From: Albirhodobacter sp042466415
Lineage (GTDB): Bacteria > Pseudomonadota > Alphaproteobacteria > Rhodobacterales > Rhodobacteraceae
DNA length: 64,000 bases
Assembly (NCBI RefSeq): GCF_042466415.1
Contig: NZ_JAXHCH010000002.1
Location: forward strand, 1,736,001-1,800,000
Reading direction: 5' to 3'
Below, piece after piece: positions 44,811 to 54,194 of this stretch (the first letter of the stretch is position 1; each line of letters begins with the position of its first letter). The position numbers and the translations under genes were made by a program. The notes beneath the pieces were generated by a model, which worked only from the letters and a program-made list of their open reading frames with translations, did not search any database and had not been told where the DNA came from.

Positions 44811-46085
44811 TCATGTCATCGCACGCGGCTTTGGCCCGCCCAGCGCCCAATCCAACAGCTCCACCGTATGTACAATCGGAATACCGGTGCACGAGCCGAT
44901 CTGCATCATGCAGCCGATATTGCCCGCCGAAATGACATCGGGCTTCTTGGCTTCCAGCGTCGCGACCTTGCGTTTCTTCAGCTCGCCCGAAATTTCCGGT
45001 TGCAGCAAATTATAGGTCCCAGCAGAGCCACAGCACAGATGCGGATCGGCGGGTTCCACCACCTCAAACCCGACCTGTTTCAAAAGATCCTTCGGCGCGG
45101 TTTTGATTTGCTGGCCGTGCTGCAACGAACAGGCCGAATGATAGGCCACACGCAGCCCCTTCGGCGCGCCGGACGGCAGGCCAATGGACGCCACAAACTC
45201 GGACACATCTTTCGCCAGCGCAGAGATTTTCGTCGCTCCCGCGGCCATCTCGGAATTGCGGAACATATGCCCGTAATCCTTCACCGTGGTGCCACAACCC
45301 GATGTGTTGATGATAACCGCATCCAAATCGCCCGCGTCCAGATAGGCGTTGATGTTATGGCGCGCCTGCGCGTGCGCCTCATGCTCGCGGCCCATGTGAT
45401 GTGTCAGCGCGCCGCAACACCCCAAATTCTTCGGGATCACGACATCACATCCCAGCCGTTGCAACAGCCGGATCGTGGCATCGTTGATATCCGTGTTCAG
45501 CGCCCGCTGCGCGCAGCCGATCTGCAAGGCCACGCGGAATTTGCGCGCGCCATTGGCGGGAAACACCTGCGCCAGATCATTGGGCGAAGGTTTCGGCAAT
45601 CGCGGCGGGGCCATCCCCACCATCGCCCGTAGCCGCGCATCGGGCAGGAACCGCGCGAACGGCCGTGCCAACATCGCGCCGCGCATCGCAAACCGGAACA
45701 GGCGCGGATTGGGCACGATCTTCGCCAACATGAAACGCAGCGCGCGATCGTGCCAAGGGCGGGTGTAAGTGCGCTCAATATACGCGCGCGCTTCGTCCAC
45801 CAGATGCATGTAGTGCACGCCCGACGGGCAAGTGGTCATGCAGGCCAGACAAGACAGGCAGCGGTCAACGTGTTTTACCGTTTTCGCATCCGCCGGACGC
45901 CCGCTCTCCAACATATCCTTGATCAGATAAATTCGCCCGCGCGGGCTATCGAGCTCATCCCCCAAGACCTGATAGGTCGGGCAGGTCGCGGTGCAAAAGC
46001 CACAATGAACACAGGCCCGCAGAATTTCGCTCGCGCGTTTGATACCGGGGTCGGTGAGTTGTTCGGGGGTAAAGCTGGTTTGCAT
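44811..46085 (-). CDS. glcF: Glycolate oxidase iron-sulfur subunit
   Basis: A 424-residue protein with two N-terminal 4Fe-4S ferredoxin motifs (CVHCGFCTATCPTY and CLSCLACMTTCPSG) and two cysteine-rich CCG domains (GCCGALTHHMG, CCGSAG), the GlcF architecture. It accepts electrons from GlcD and passes them to quinone. Its ATG overlaps the glcE stop by one base. Confidence 0.95.
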   Translation of the reverse strand: MQTSFTPEQLTDPGIKRASEILRACVHCGFCTATCPTYQVLGDELDSPRGRIYLIKDMLESGRPADAKTVKHVDRCLSCLACMTTCPSGVHYMHLVDEARAYIERTYTRPWHDRALRFMLAKIVPNPRLFRFAMRGAMLARPFARFLPDARLRAMVGMAPPRLPKPSPNDLAQVFPANGARKFRVALQIGCAQRALNTDINDATIRLLQRLGCDVVIPKNLGCCGALTHHMGREHEAHAQARHNINAYLDAGDLDAVIINTSGCGTTVKDYGHMFRNSEMAAGATKISALAKDVSEFVASIGLPSGAPKGLRVAYHSACSLQHGQQIKTAPKDLLKQVGFEVVEPADPHLCCGSAGTYNLLQPEISGELKKRKVATLEAKKPDVISAGNIGCMMQIGSCTGIPIVHTVELLDWALGGPKPRAMT

Positions 46086-47119
46086 CAGGCGAGCCTTCCT
46101 GCGTTGAGAATCCCGCGCGGATCGAAACGCGCTCGCAATGAATCTGTCAGTTTCTTGACCGGCGCTGTCTCAGGCTCAAAGGCCCCTGCCCCCATCGATA
46201 GACGTGTGGCATGGCCGGTGTAGGGCGCGGCGAGGGCCCGCGCATCGACCCCTTTGGCCAAGCGCGCGGTGATCCGCCCCCCGCCCCAATCCATGATCAA
46301 CGGCGCATCAAGCCGTGCCGCAACATCAGCCGCCTGCGATGGGCGCAGCGAAAATTGCCACAGATCGCCCGCGCCTGAGAGCGGTGTCAAATCGCGGATC
46401 TGCGCCCAGTCAACCGCCTCCACCGTGCCGCCCAAAATCGCACAAAGCTGCGCCGCGCGATATTCGACAGACGCGGAAAGGCCCTCGACGCGCACCAGTG
46501 CGCGCCCCTCAGCCCATGCCGCTCCGCAGACATCGAACGGCGATCCGAGCGCCTTGGCCAAAACTCGAGGCGCCTCACCCGCCGCGCAGCGCACAACAAC
46601 CGTGGCCGACGCCTGCGGGATCGCAAGAACGCGGAAAGAGAGTTCTGTGAGAACACCCAATGTGCCCCACGATCCCGCCATCAGCTTCACGAGATCGTAG
46701 CCCGTGACATTCTTCATCACGCGCCCGCCGTTCTTGATAATCTCACCCGACCCGTCGACAAATCGCACGCCGATCAGACTGTCGCGGCACGCACCCGCCT
46801 GCACACGGCGCGGACCCGAAGCATTCGTCGCCACGACACCGCCGATCGTCGACCCCGCCGCGCCCGACGGCTCAAACGGCAAACGCTGTCCCTCCGACGC
46901 GAGCAACGCCTCAACCTCCGCGAGCGGCATCCCCGCGCCCACGACAAGTGTCATTGCGCCCGGCTCATACAAGCGGACGCCGGTCAGACCCCGCGTCTCA
47001 AGAACCTCACCGCGTATATCCCCGACAGCCCGCGTGCCCCCGCCGCGCACCTCCAGCGGGGCCTGCACCTTGCGCAAAATCTCGGCCAGATCGGCTTCCG
47101 TCTCAGGGCGATACGTCAT
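46085..47119 (-). CDS. glcE: Glycolate oxidase FAD-binding subunit GlcE
   Basis: A 344-residue FAD_binding_4-type protein with PLEVRGGGTRAVGD, GSTIGGVVATNASGPRRV and NGGRVMKNVTGYDLVKLMAGSWGTLGVLTELSFR. It is shorter than GlcD and lacks its full C-terminal domain. Overlaps glcD by four bases (ATGA). Confidence 0.94.
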   Translation of the reverse strand: MTYRPETEADLAEILRKVQAPLEVRGGGTRAVGDIRGEVLETRGLTGVRLYEPGAMTLVVGAGMPLAEVEALLASEGQRLPFEPSGAAGSTIGGVVATNASGPRRVQAGACRDSLIGVRFVDGSGEIIKNGGRVMKNVTGYDLVKLMAGSWGTLGVLTELSFRVLAIPQASATVVVRCAAGEAPRVLAKALGSPFDVCGAAWAEGRALVRVEGLSASVEYRAAQLCAILGGTVEAVDWAQIRDLTPLSGAGDLWQFSLRPSQAADVAARLDAPLIMDWGGGRITARLAKGVDARALAAPYTGHATRLSMGAGAFEPETAPVKKLTDSLRARFDPRGILNAGRLA

Positions 47120-48552
47120 TGGACCTCACGGCGCGCGGCGCTTACATGCAATGGGAAAACTTTAGCGGCGTTCAAAAGCCATTTGGGATCAAACACATCC
47201 TTGACCCGCATTTGGGCCTCCAGATCGGGCGCATTGAATTGCACCTCCATCAGGTCGCGCTTTTCGATCCCAACGCCGTGCTCGCCCGTCAAGCAGCCGC
47301 CCACCTCAACACAGAGCTTCAAAATTTCCGCGCCCAATTCCTCGCACAGCTCCTGATCGCCGGGTTTATTGGCGTTGTAGATAATAAGCGGGTGCATGTT
47401 CCCATCGCCAGCGTGGAACACATTGCCCACCTCCAGCCCGAACTGCGCCGACAAGTCCGCAATCCGCGCAAGCACACGCGGCAGTTCCGATACCGGAATC
47501 GTGCCGTCTAGACACATATAATCGCCGCGCTGGCCCATCGCCCCGAAAGCTGATTTCCGACCCAGCCAGATACGTTTTGCCTCGTCCTCTGTCTGCGCCT
47601 CGCGGAATTCGATCGGATCGTGGCGCATCGCAATCGACCGGATCAGCGCGATCTGCTCCGCGATCTCGTTATTCGACCCTTCAACCTCAATGATCAAAAG
47701 CGCTTCGCAGTCGGGGTAACCCGCATGGCAGAACGCCTCTGTCGCCTCAATGCAGGGCCGGTCCATAAACTCAATCGCAACCGGCAAAACCCCAGCGCGG
47801 ATGATATCGGCCACGCATGCCCCCGCGACCTCGTTGGACCCGAATGCCACCAAAACAGGGCGCGCACCTTCGGGCTTTGGCAGGATTTTCAGCCACGCCT
47901 CGGTCACAACGCCAAGCTGCCCCTCCGATCCGCAAATCACGCCGAGCACATCCAAACCGCCCGCATCGAGATAAGGGCCGCCGATCTCAACCACCTCTCC
48001 CGCCATCGTCACCATCGTGACCCCGAGGAGGTTATTCGTCGTCACGCCGTATTTGAGGCAATGCGCGCCGCCCGAATTCATCGCAATATTTCCCGAAATC
48101 GCGCAGGCGAGCTGGCTCGACGGATCGGGCGCGTAGAACCACCCATCGCCCTCAATTGCCCCCGTCACCGAAAGATTTGTTCGTCCCGCTTCAACTTTAA
48201 TCGCGCGATCTGCATAGCTGACCTCCAGCACGGAATTCATCCGCGCGAGACCCAAAACAACCGCATCCTCAGAAGGCATCGAGCCACCCGCGAGGGAGGT
48301 TCCCGCCCCGCGCGGCACGACCGGCACGCCCAAAGCCGCACAGGTTTTCAACGCGCTCGCAACCTCCGCAGTGGTGCGCGGCAAAATGACAGCCAATGGC
48401 ATACAGCGGTAGGCCGCAAGCGCATCGCACTCATACGCTTTGGTTTCGCGCGGATCATCAATTACCGCGTCATCCGGCAACACCGCCCGCAAAGCGGCAA
48501 CGATCCGTGGTTTGCGCGCGATGACCATCGCATCGGGTTTTGGCATCTGCAT
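47116..48552 (-). CDS. glcD: Glycolate oxidase FAD-linked catalytic subunit GlcD
   Basis: A 478-residue flavoprotein of the FAD_binding_4/FAD-oxidase_C family that oxidises glycolate to glyoxylate. The N-terminal half has VVPRGAGTSLAGGSMPSEDAV and the C-terminal half GNVFHAGDGNMHPL and GEHGVGIEKRDLM. The ATG at 48552 follows GGAGG. It is first in glcDEF. Members of the marine Roseobacter group use this pathway for algal glycolate. A palindrome just upstream (48568-48586) may be an operator. Confidence 0.94.
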   Translation of the reverse strand: MQMPKPDAMVIARKPRIVAALRAVLPDDAVIDDPRETKAYECDALAAYRCMPLAVILPRTTAEVASALKTCAALGVPVVPRGAGTSLAGGSMPSEDAVVLGLARMNSVLEVSYADRAIKVEAGRTNLSVTGAIEGDGWFYAPDPSSQLACAISGNIAMNSGGAHCLKYGVTTNNLLGVTMVTMAGEVVEIGGPYLDAGGLDVLGVICGSEGQLGVVTEAWLKILPKPEGARPVLVAFGSNEVAGACVADIIRAGVLPVAIEFMDRPCIEATEAFCHAGYPDCEALLIIEVEGSNNEIAEQIALIRSIAMRHDPIEFREAQTEDEAKRIWLGRKSAFGAMGQRGDYMCLDGTIPVSELPRVLARIADLSAQFGLEVGNVFHAGDGNMHPLIIYNANKPGDQELCEELGAEILKLCVEVGGCLTGEHGVGIEKRDLMEVQFNAPDLEAQMRVKDVFDPKWLLNAAKVFPLHVSAARREVQ

Positions 48553-48567
48553 GGTAGGGCCTCCATC

Positions 48568-48586
48568 TGGTAATATTTTATAACCA
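48568..48586. promoter_or_regulatory. Candidate operator upstream of glcD
   Basis: On the minus strand TGGTTATA-AAA-TATTACCA: two eight-base arms with one mismatched pair, spaced by AAA, 16 bases before the glcD ATG. TGGT/ACCA ends recall GntR-type operators (GlcC is a GntR protein), but the spacing differs from the usual TGGT-N3-ACCA. It overlaps the untranslated leader. Confidence 0.5.
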
Positions 48587-48655
48587 ATTAAGGTCGGCGC
48601 GCAACCCTTGATTTGCCCGCTAGCCCCGCCCCCCAAGCCGCGCTAAGAAGACTGC

Positions 48656-49357
48656 ATGACCTCACAAACACTCCTTCTCGGACCCTTCGCAGCCGCCGAT
48701 CTGGTGGCCCTCGCCTCATTCGTTTTCTCTTGGTGGATCATCGGGTGGCTTTCGGAAAACCCGTCCGCAAACAGGCTCTCGGTCGGGGTGCTGATGGAAA
48801 GCTACCGGCGCGAATGGATGCGACAATTCGTGACCCGCCAGCCGCGGATTTTCGACGCGGGGATGATGGATAGTTTGCGCCAAGCGACGACATTTTTCGC
48901 ATCGACGGCCCTTATTGCGATTGGCGGTGGCTTGGCACTGATCGGCAATCCAGATCGATTGACATCGCTCGCCTCCGATTTGGCGCTAGATGACGGGCCC
49001 GCCCTTTTGTGGGAGGCCAAGATTCTGACGGCGGTTCTGTTTGGATCAAACGCGTTTTTAAAATTTGTCTGGTCGCACAGGCTGTTCAATTATTGCGCCA
49101 TCACGATGGCGGCCGTGCCGAATGAAATCGGTGATCTGGCCTATGCCCGCGCCGCGCAGGCCGCCGTGGTCAACATCAATGCCGCGCGCGCCTTCAACCG
49201 CGGCCTGCGCTCGGTTTACTTTGCCCTTGCGTCACTGGCTTGGTTGCTCGGACCTTTGGCGTTGATGGGGGCAAGCGTCTTCACCTTCGCCATGCTGTGG
49301 CGACGTGAGTTTGCTTCGGTCTCGCGGCGCGCCCTTTTGACAGATCTGCCATCTTAA
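48656..49357 (+). CDS. DUF599 family membrane protein
   Basis: A 233-residue protein with four or more hydrophobic segments, including AAADLVALASFVFSWWIIGW near residues 12-31 and ATTFFASTALIAIGGGLALIG. The segment FNRGLRSVYFALASLAWLLGP is typical of DUF599. Function unknown. It ends on a CTTAAG shared with the convergent gene. Confidence 0.88.
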   Translation: MTSQTLLLGPFAAADLVALASFVFSWWIIGWLSENPSANRLSVGVLMESYRREWMRQFVTRQPRIFDAGMMDSLRQATTFFASTALIAIGGGLALIGNPDRLTSLASDLALDDGPALLWEAKILTAVLFGSNAFLKFVWSHRLFNYCAITMAAVPNEIGDLAYARAAQAAVVNINAARAFNRGLRSVYFALASLAWLLGPLALMGASVFTFAMLWRREFASVSRRALLTDLPS

Positions 49358-51450
49358 GCCCTGCGTCCGCCGCGCCCTTCCCAGAGCCAAGCCCCGACGA
49401 GCATAAGCGCAGCGAAGACCAGATAAGCCCAGTCTGGCAACAGCGCCGTGCGGCGGATGCCCGTCACCGATTGCGCCTCACGCGGCGTGATGCCGACCCA
49501 TCCTTGGCCGGCAGTCACCCCGCCCTCACGCACGCGCCGCACCAAGGGCAAGCCATCTTCAATCCGCTGGAAGCTTCCCGATGAGGCCGCAACAGGCCCC
49601 GCGAGCGGAGCCTGATCGGCTATCGTCTGCTCAAACTCGCGCGGGCTGGCGGGGCCCATTGCAACAACCCGCTCAAGATCGCCCTCAATCAAGCGATAGA
49701 GGCCAGGCTCCGGCGCAATCCAACGGGCCGTGAAGCGCCCCGGTGCGGTCTCCGTCAATGTAACCGCCTCGCTCTCCCCGTCGGGATGGACCACCTGCAC
49801 ATCGCCGACAGTCTCCTCCATGGTGCGGCGGATGATCGTTAGCGCCATCGTGCCCGCGGAGACTTCTGCGTAAAGCGCCTCCTCCTCCAGTTCGGGCTCT
49901 TTCATTTCCCAATGGGCGATGCGGCGCAGCAACTCCAATTGCGGCCCTCCGCCCTCATAGCCGCGATCCCACAGCCATGCCTGATCAGAGGCCAAAAGCG
50001 CCACGCGCCCCTCGCCCTCGCGGCTTAAGATCAGCAACGGCTTATCCTCCGCGCCGGTTAGGACCACCTCCCCCGTCGGATCGGTCACCTCGATCTGGCG
50101 TAGCCAACGCCCCCAAGTGGCTTGATCGTCCCCGCCCTCGCCCGCAACTTCGGGCATCCCTTCCAGCGCGGCGATAACGGGATGGCGCAACCCCTGCGCC
50201 GTGGGGCGTGGCAGGAATGCGCCCGAGATCACGCGGCCCGTCGGGCTGGCGGGAATGATCTCGGCCAAGGGCGAATAGGCGAGGCTTTCGACAGATGCGA
50301 ACTCCGGCCCCGCAGCGATCAAAATCGCACCGCCGCCTTGCACATAATCGCGGATGTTGCGGAAATACGAGCTCGGCAGGATCCCGCGTTCGGAATAGCG
50401 ATCGAAGATAATCAGATCGAAATCATTGATCTTGTCGACAAACAGTTCCTGTGTCGGAAAGGCGATCAGCGAGAGCTCGGAGACGGGGGTGCCGTCTTGT
50501 TTCTCTGGCGGGCGCAGGATCGTGAAATGCACCAGATCAACGCCAGCGTCTGATTTTAGGAGGTTGCGCCATGTCCGTTCACCCGCATGGGGCTCACCGG
50601 AGACGAGCAAAACCGATAGCCGGTCGCGCACGCCGTTGATCTGCACCGACGCCGCATTGTTTCGGTCGGTCAGCTCAGTCTCGCCTGCGGCAACCTCGAT
50701 CTGCACGACATTCTGGCCACCGTGATCGAGCACCAAAGGCAACTCCAGATCGACACCCACAGGAACATTGGTCGTTTGCGGATCCTCTCCGTCGATCGAA
50801 ATCGTTACATCGGCAAATCCGCCCGCCGGGGCCGCCCCCTCGTCCTCGACTTTGAGGCGCACGGACACTGGCTCGCCGATGATCCCGAACGTGGGCGCAT
50901 TTGAAATCACGAGGCGGCGATCCCAGTCATCGCCCTCCCCCGTCAAAAGCACATGCACGGGCGCGGGCGCGGCATCAACCAGCGCACCTGCGTCATGCAC
51001 CTGACCATCCGTGACGATGAACGCGCCCGCGATGCGCGCCTTTGGCTCGGCCGCGAAAGCTTCGGCCAGCGCCGCGCCGATCAAAGTCCCTGCGTTTTCT
51101 TCGGCATCGGCCACCGTAATCTTGCGCAGTTCGGTGTTGGGCATCGCGGAAATCTTGCGCTCCAGATCGGCAACGGCGCGATCCGTCTGATCGGCACGGG
51201 CCGAGAGGGTTTGCGAAGAGGAACGGTCCTCAATTAGCAAAACGATATCAGAGAGGCTCTCAAAGCTTTGTCGTTGTAAAGCAGGCCCCGCCAACGCCAA
51301 AGCCAAAGCGCCCAGCGCGATGCCCCGCAGCACCCAGCCCCGCAATCCGCGCCAAAGCGCGAAAGCCGTCAAGATCACAGCAGCCGCGCCGAGGCCGCCC
51401 ACCAGCACCCACCCAACGAGCGGCGCAAATTCGATGTTCCACGCGTTCAT
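49354..51450 (-). CDS. Large membrane protein with glutamine-amidotransferase-like fold, moxR operon
   Basis: A 698-residue protein with two N-terminal helices (WVLVGGLGAAAVILTAFALW, IALGALALALAGPALQ) and one C-terminal helix (WAYLVFAALMLVGAWLW). The middle is mostly periplasmic, with RDYVQGGGAILIAAGPEF and LLASDQAWLWDRGYEGGGP that resemble GATase-like proteins; a VWA-like region may lie near the start. Its ATG overlaps the DUF4159 gene stop. Probable member of a four-gene complex with MoxR. Confidence 0.78.
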   Translation of the reverse strand: MNAWNIEFAPLVGWVLVGGLGAAAVILTAFALWRGLRGWVLRGIALGALALALAGPALQRQSFESLSDIVLLIEDRSSSQTLSARADQTDRAVADLERKISAMPNTELRKITVADAEENAGTLIGAALAEAFAAEPKARIAGAFIVTDGQVHDAGALVDAAPAPVHVLLTGEGDDWDRRLVISNAPTFGIIGEPVSVRLKVEDEGAAPAGGFADVTISIDGEDPQTTNVPVGVDLELPLVLDHGGQNVVQIEVAAGETELTDRNNAASVQINGVRDRLSVLLVSGEPHAGERTWRNLLKSDAGVDLVHFTILRPPEKQDGTPVSELSLIAFPTQELFVDKINDFDLIIFDRYSERGILPSSYFRNIRDYVQGGGAILIAAGPEFASVESLAYSPLAEIIPASPTGRVISGAFLPRPTAQGLRHPVIAALEGMPEVAGEGGDDQATWGRWLRQIEVTDPTGEVVLTGAEDKPLLILSREGEGRVALLASDQAWLWDRGYEGGGPQLELLRRIAHWEMKEPELEEEALYAEVSAGTMALTIIRRTMEETVGDVQVVHPDGESEAVTLTETAPGRFTARWIAPEPGLYRLIEGDLERVVAMGPASPREFEQTIADQAPLAGPVAASSGSFQRIEDGLPLVRRVREGGVTAGQGWVGITPREAQSVTGIRRTALLPDWAYLVFAALMLVGAWLWEGRGGRRA

Positions 51451-54194
51451 TGCCCGAGCCTTTCCAGCAGAGCCGGCACATGGACCTGATCCGATTTATA
51501 ATTACCCGTCAGGACATGCATGATCAGATTGATACCGAATCGATATGCGACCTCGCGTTGGCGCTCGCCGCCCATTCCGCGCCCGACGGGAAACATCGCC
51601 GCGCCGCGCGCATCGACAGCCCAAGCAGCCGCCCAATCATTGCCCCCCATCACAACCGGCGTGACCCCGTCATTGAGCTGGCGGAACGGCATTCCCTCAT
51701 TCGCCGCCTCCTCCGCGTCCACCGCCGCCTCAACCCAGACGGCGGTGCGCGCATGGCGACCGGGGAAATCTTGCAAAAGGTAGAAGCTACGCGTGATGAC
51801 ATGGTCTTGCGGGATCGGCTCAAGCGGCGGAATATCAAGCGGCGCGGCCAAGGCTTGCAACCTGCGCCCTTCCGGCGTGGCGGTGCCAAACCCGGCGATT
51901 CCTGCATCGCGCGTATCGAATAGGATCATCCCGCCAGACCGCAGGTAGCGATTAATCTTGAGATAGGCCTGCGCCGAGGGGGTGGGTTGATCTTCGGTTA
52001 TCGGCCAGTAGAGGAAGGTAAACAGCGCCAGATCATCTGTTTCCAAATCCACCGCCATCGGGGCATCCGGCTCGACGGTGGTGCGCCGCGCGAGCATTTG
52101 GGATAGCCCGTCCAGCCCTGCCCGTGAGACCTCGTCCTGCGCCGCATCCCCCGTTTGGACATAGGCCAGCACGACGCCCCCAGCCGCGCGAACAGCCCGC
52201 GCGGGGTCGGTTTCAGCCTGCGCCGGATGCGGCGCGACGCTCAACAACGACATCGCAAGTAAAAGCGAGAGAAGTGCTGCGCCCTTTTGGCCGCGACGGC
52301 TGCCCCGCTTTGGGCCCCAAAGCCGCCCTGCGACAAAGAGGGACGCGAAAATATCAAGCAGCGCGCCGATCAACGCGGCGGAAATCAATGCGCCTTTCAG
52401 TGGCATCTGCTGCATCTCGTCTCCGCCCTCCACAACGATATCTTGTGGCCAAACGGCCGGAGACAACCCCCGCCCCTGACTGATCACGTTGAGAGCGACC
52501 TGCCGTTCATTTGCGGAATATAGGCCGGGCGCTGGCGTATCGTTTCGCTGGGGCGCGGTGAGGGCCTGCGCGAGATCGGCCGCCTCAACACCCGCCGTTT
52601 CCGGTGCGTCGCGCAATTGCCCGCGCGCATCAAGCAGCTTGCGGGCCTCCCACGGGCCACCCGATACATCTTGCGCACCAAACTCCCCTGCGCGCGCCGA
52701 CACGGCCAGACGTTCAAGCATCGATACAAATAATCCCGACAACGGCAGGCTCGACCATTCCGCATTTGCGGTGACATGGAAGAGCACCACTTGCCCGTCG
52801 TCGAACTGCGCGCGGGTGACAAGCGGCGTGCCGTCTTCCAGCGAGGCAATCACGCGATCGGCCAGTTCCGGCGAGGGTTCGGACACCACTTGCGACCGCA
52901 CGACCACCTCATCGGGAACGATAAGCCCGCTGAAGGGCGAGTCTTCGTTGAAAGGCGCGAGATTGCGCGGCGCGCCCCAAGACATCGTACCACCCACAGA
53001 TCGCCCGCCTGCCCGTAAAGTCACCGGCAAAAGCGGGTCGGTTACGTTATCGGACGCTGCGAGCCGCGGCCCCGCAAACCGGAGCAATAGCCCCCCCTCC
53101 GCAACCCAATCCGCCAGACGGTCGGCCTCGGGCATATCCGCCAGATCGGCAAGAATTATCACATCAGGCGAGGCTTGCAAAACATCCGCCAGATCACCCT
53201 CAATCAAATCCACCGACGGCGAAAGCGCTTGGCGCAGATAGTGCAGCGGCGAAAGCAACTCCAACCCTTCGCGCGCGCGGCCTAGCTCGACCAAAGCAAC
53301 TTTGCGGCGCTTCAACCCGTCATCGGTCAAGCTCACCGCGCCGGCATGGGACTGGCCCGAAACCTCAAAGCGGGTGATACGATTGCGCAGTTCCGGCGGC
53401 AGGTCGAACACAGCATCCGCATTCACGGGTGTCGTGACCTGCGCAAGGCGACGCTCAACGCCCGAAGGATCAAGGCCGATTGCGGCGACCTCGACCTCGC
53501 CTCCCGCGCGCGGCGCAATCGCCCGGATGGTCAGCGCAGTCTCCACCACTTTCGCGGGGCTCAGCGCGACAAGGCCGCCACGCTCCACCACACGCACTTG
53601 GCCCCGCGCACGCAACTGCGCGAGCAAATCTGCGCGATCTGCACGCTCCAACCCGTCGGAGAGCCAAAGCGTATCAAACCCGCCTTCGGGGAGGTTTGCG
53701 GCGTTAACGGGGAGCGGATCCCACGCCTGAGGCGCGATATCGGGGAGGGTCGCGAGCGCATCCTCCGCCGTAGTGAAGGTGATTTGATCTGGCATTTCGC
53801 GCGTCAAACCCGCCAGCGCAACCGGGCGACCGGACGCGCCCGCGCTTTCAATCTCGGTTCGTATCCGCGCCTCAACCTGCGCAACACGCCCCCCCAGCGC
53901 CCAACTCGCATCGGAAAGAATAAGCAGCGGACGATCCGAATTGGTGACCGCGACCGGATTGAGAATCGGGCCGGCGAAGCCAATGATCGCCGCAGCCAGC
54001 GTTAACATGCGCAATAACAACACCCACCAAGGCGTGCGCTCGGCCTGTTTCTGGCGATCTTCCAATCCCAAAAGCAACACGACAGCCGGAAACCGGTGTC
54101 GCAAGGGCGCGGGGGGCGCGGCGCGCAGCAAGAGCCATAGAACTGGCAATGCGATCAGCCCCGTAAGGAGCCAAGGCGACACGAAACCGATCAT
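51447..54194 (-). CDS. BatA N-terminal/DUF4159 domain membrane protein
   Basis: A 915-residue protein. It begins MIGFVSPWLLTGLIALPVLWLL with the BatA-type aerotolerance N-terminal helices, then a long periplasmic segment, a helix around residue 640-660 (ALISAALIGALLDIFASLFV), and the DUF4159 domain at the C-terminus (TFLYWPITEDQPTPSAQ, RYLRSGGMILFDTRDAG, THVLTG-like end). It is third in the moxR-DUF58-DUF4159 operon and overlaps both neighbours by four bases. The ATG at 54194 is preferred to an upstream frame at 54245. Confidence 0.88.
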   Translation of the reverse strand: MIGFVSPWLLTGLIALPVLWLLLRAAPPAPLRHRFPAVVLLLGLEDRQKQAERTPWWVLLLRMLTLAAAIIGFAGPILNPVAVTNSDRPLLILSDASWALGGRVAQVEARIRTEIESAGASGRPVALAGLTREMPDQITFTTAEDALATLPDIAPQAWDPLPVNAANLPEGGFDTLWLSDGLERADRADLLAQLRARGQVRVVERGGLVALSPAKVVETALTIRAIAPRAGGEVEVAAIGLDPSGVERRLAQVTTPVNADAVFDLPPELRNRITRFEVSGQSHAGAVSLTDDGLKRRKVALVELGRAREGLELLSPLHYLRQALSPSVDLIEGDLADVLQASPDVIILADLADMPEADRLADWVAEGGLLLRFAGPRLAASDNVTDPLLPVTLRAGGRSVGGTMSWGAPRNLAPFNEDSPFSGLIVPDEVVVRSQVVSEPSPELADRVIASLEDGTPLVTRAQFDDGQVVLFHVTANAEWSSLPLSGLFVSMLERLAVSARAGEFGAQDVSGGPWEARKLLDARGQLRDAPETAGVEAADLAQALTAPQRNDTPAPGLYSANERQVALNVISQGRGLSPAVWPQDIVVEGGDEMQQMPLKGALISAALIGALLDIFASLFVAGRLWGPKRGSRRGQKGAALLSLLLAMSLLSVAPHPAQAETDPARAVRAAGGVVLAYVQTGDAAQDEVSRAGLDGLSQMLARRTTVEPDAPMAVDLETDDLALFTFLYWPITEDQPTPSAQAYLKINRYLRSGGMILFDTRDAGIAGFGTATPEGRRLQALAAPLDIPPLEPIPQDHVITRSFYLLQDFPGRHARTAVWVEAAVDAEEAANEGMPFRQLNDGVTPVVMGGNDWAAAWAVDARGAAMFPVGRGMGGERQREVAYRFGINLIMHVLTGNYKSDQVHVPALLERLGQ

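Noticed and set aside
47620..48573. A 317-residue plus-strand frame opposite glcD.
   Set aside because: Arg/His-rich, no recognisable domain, and overlaps the conserved glcD sequence.
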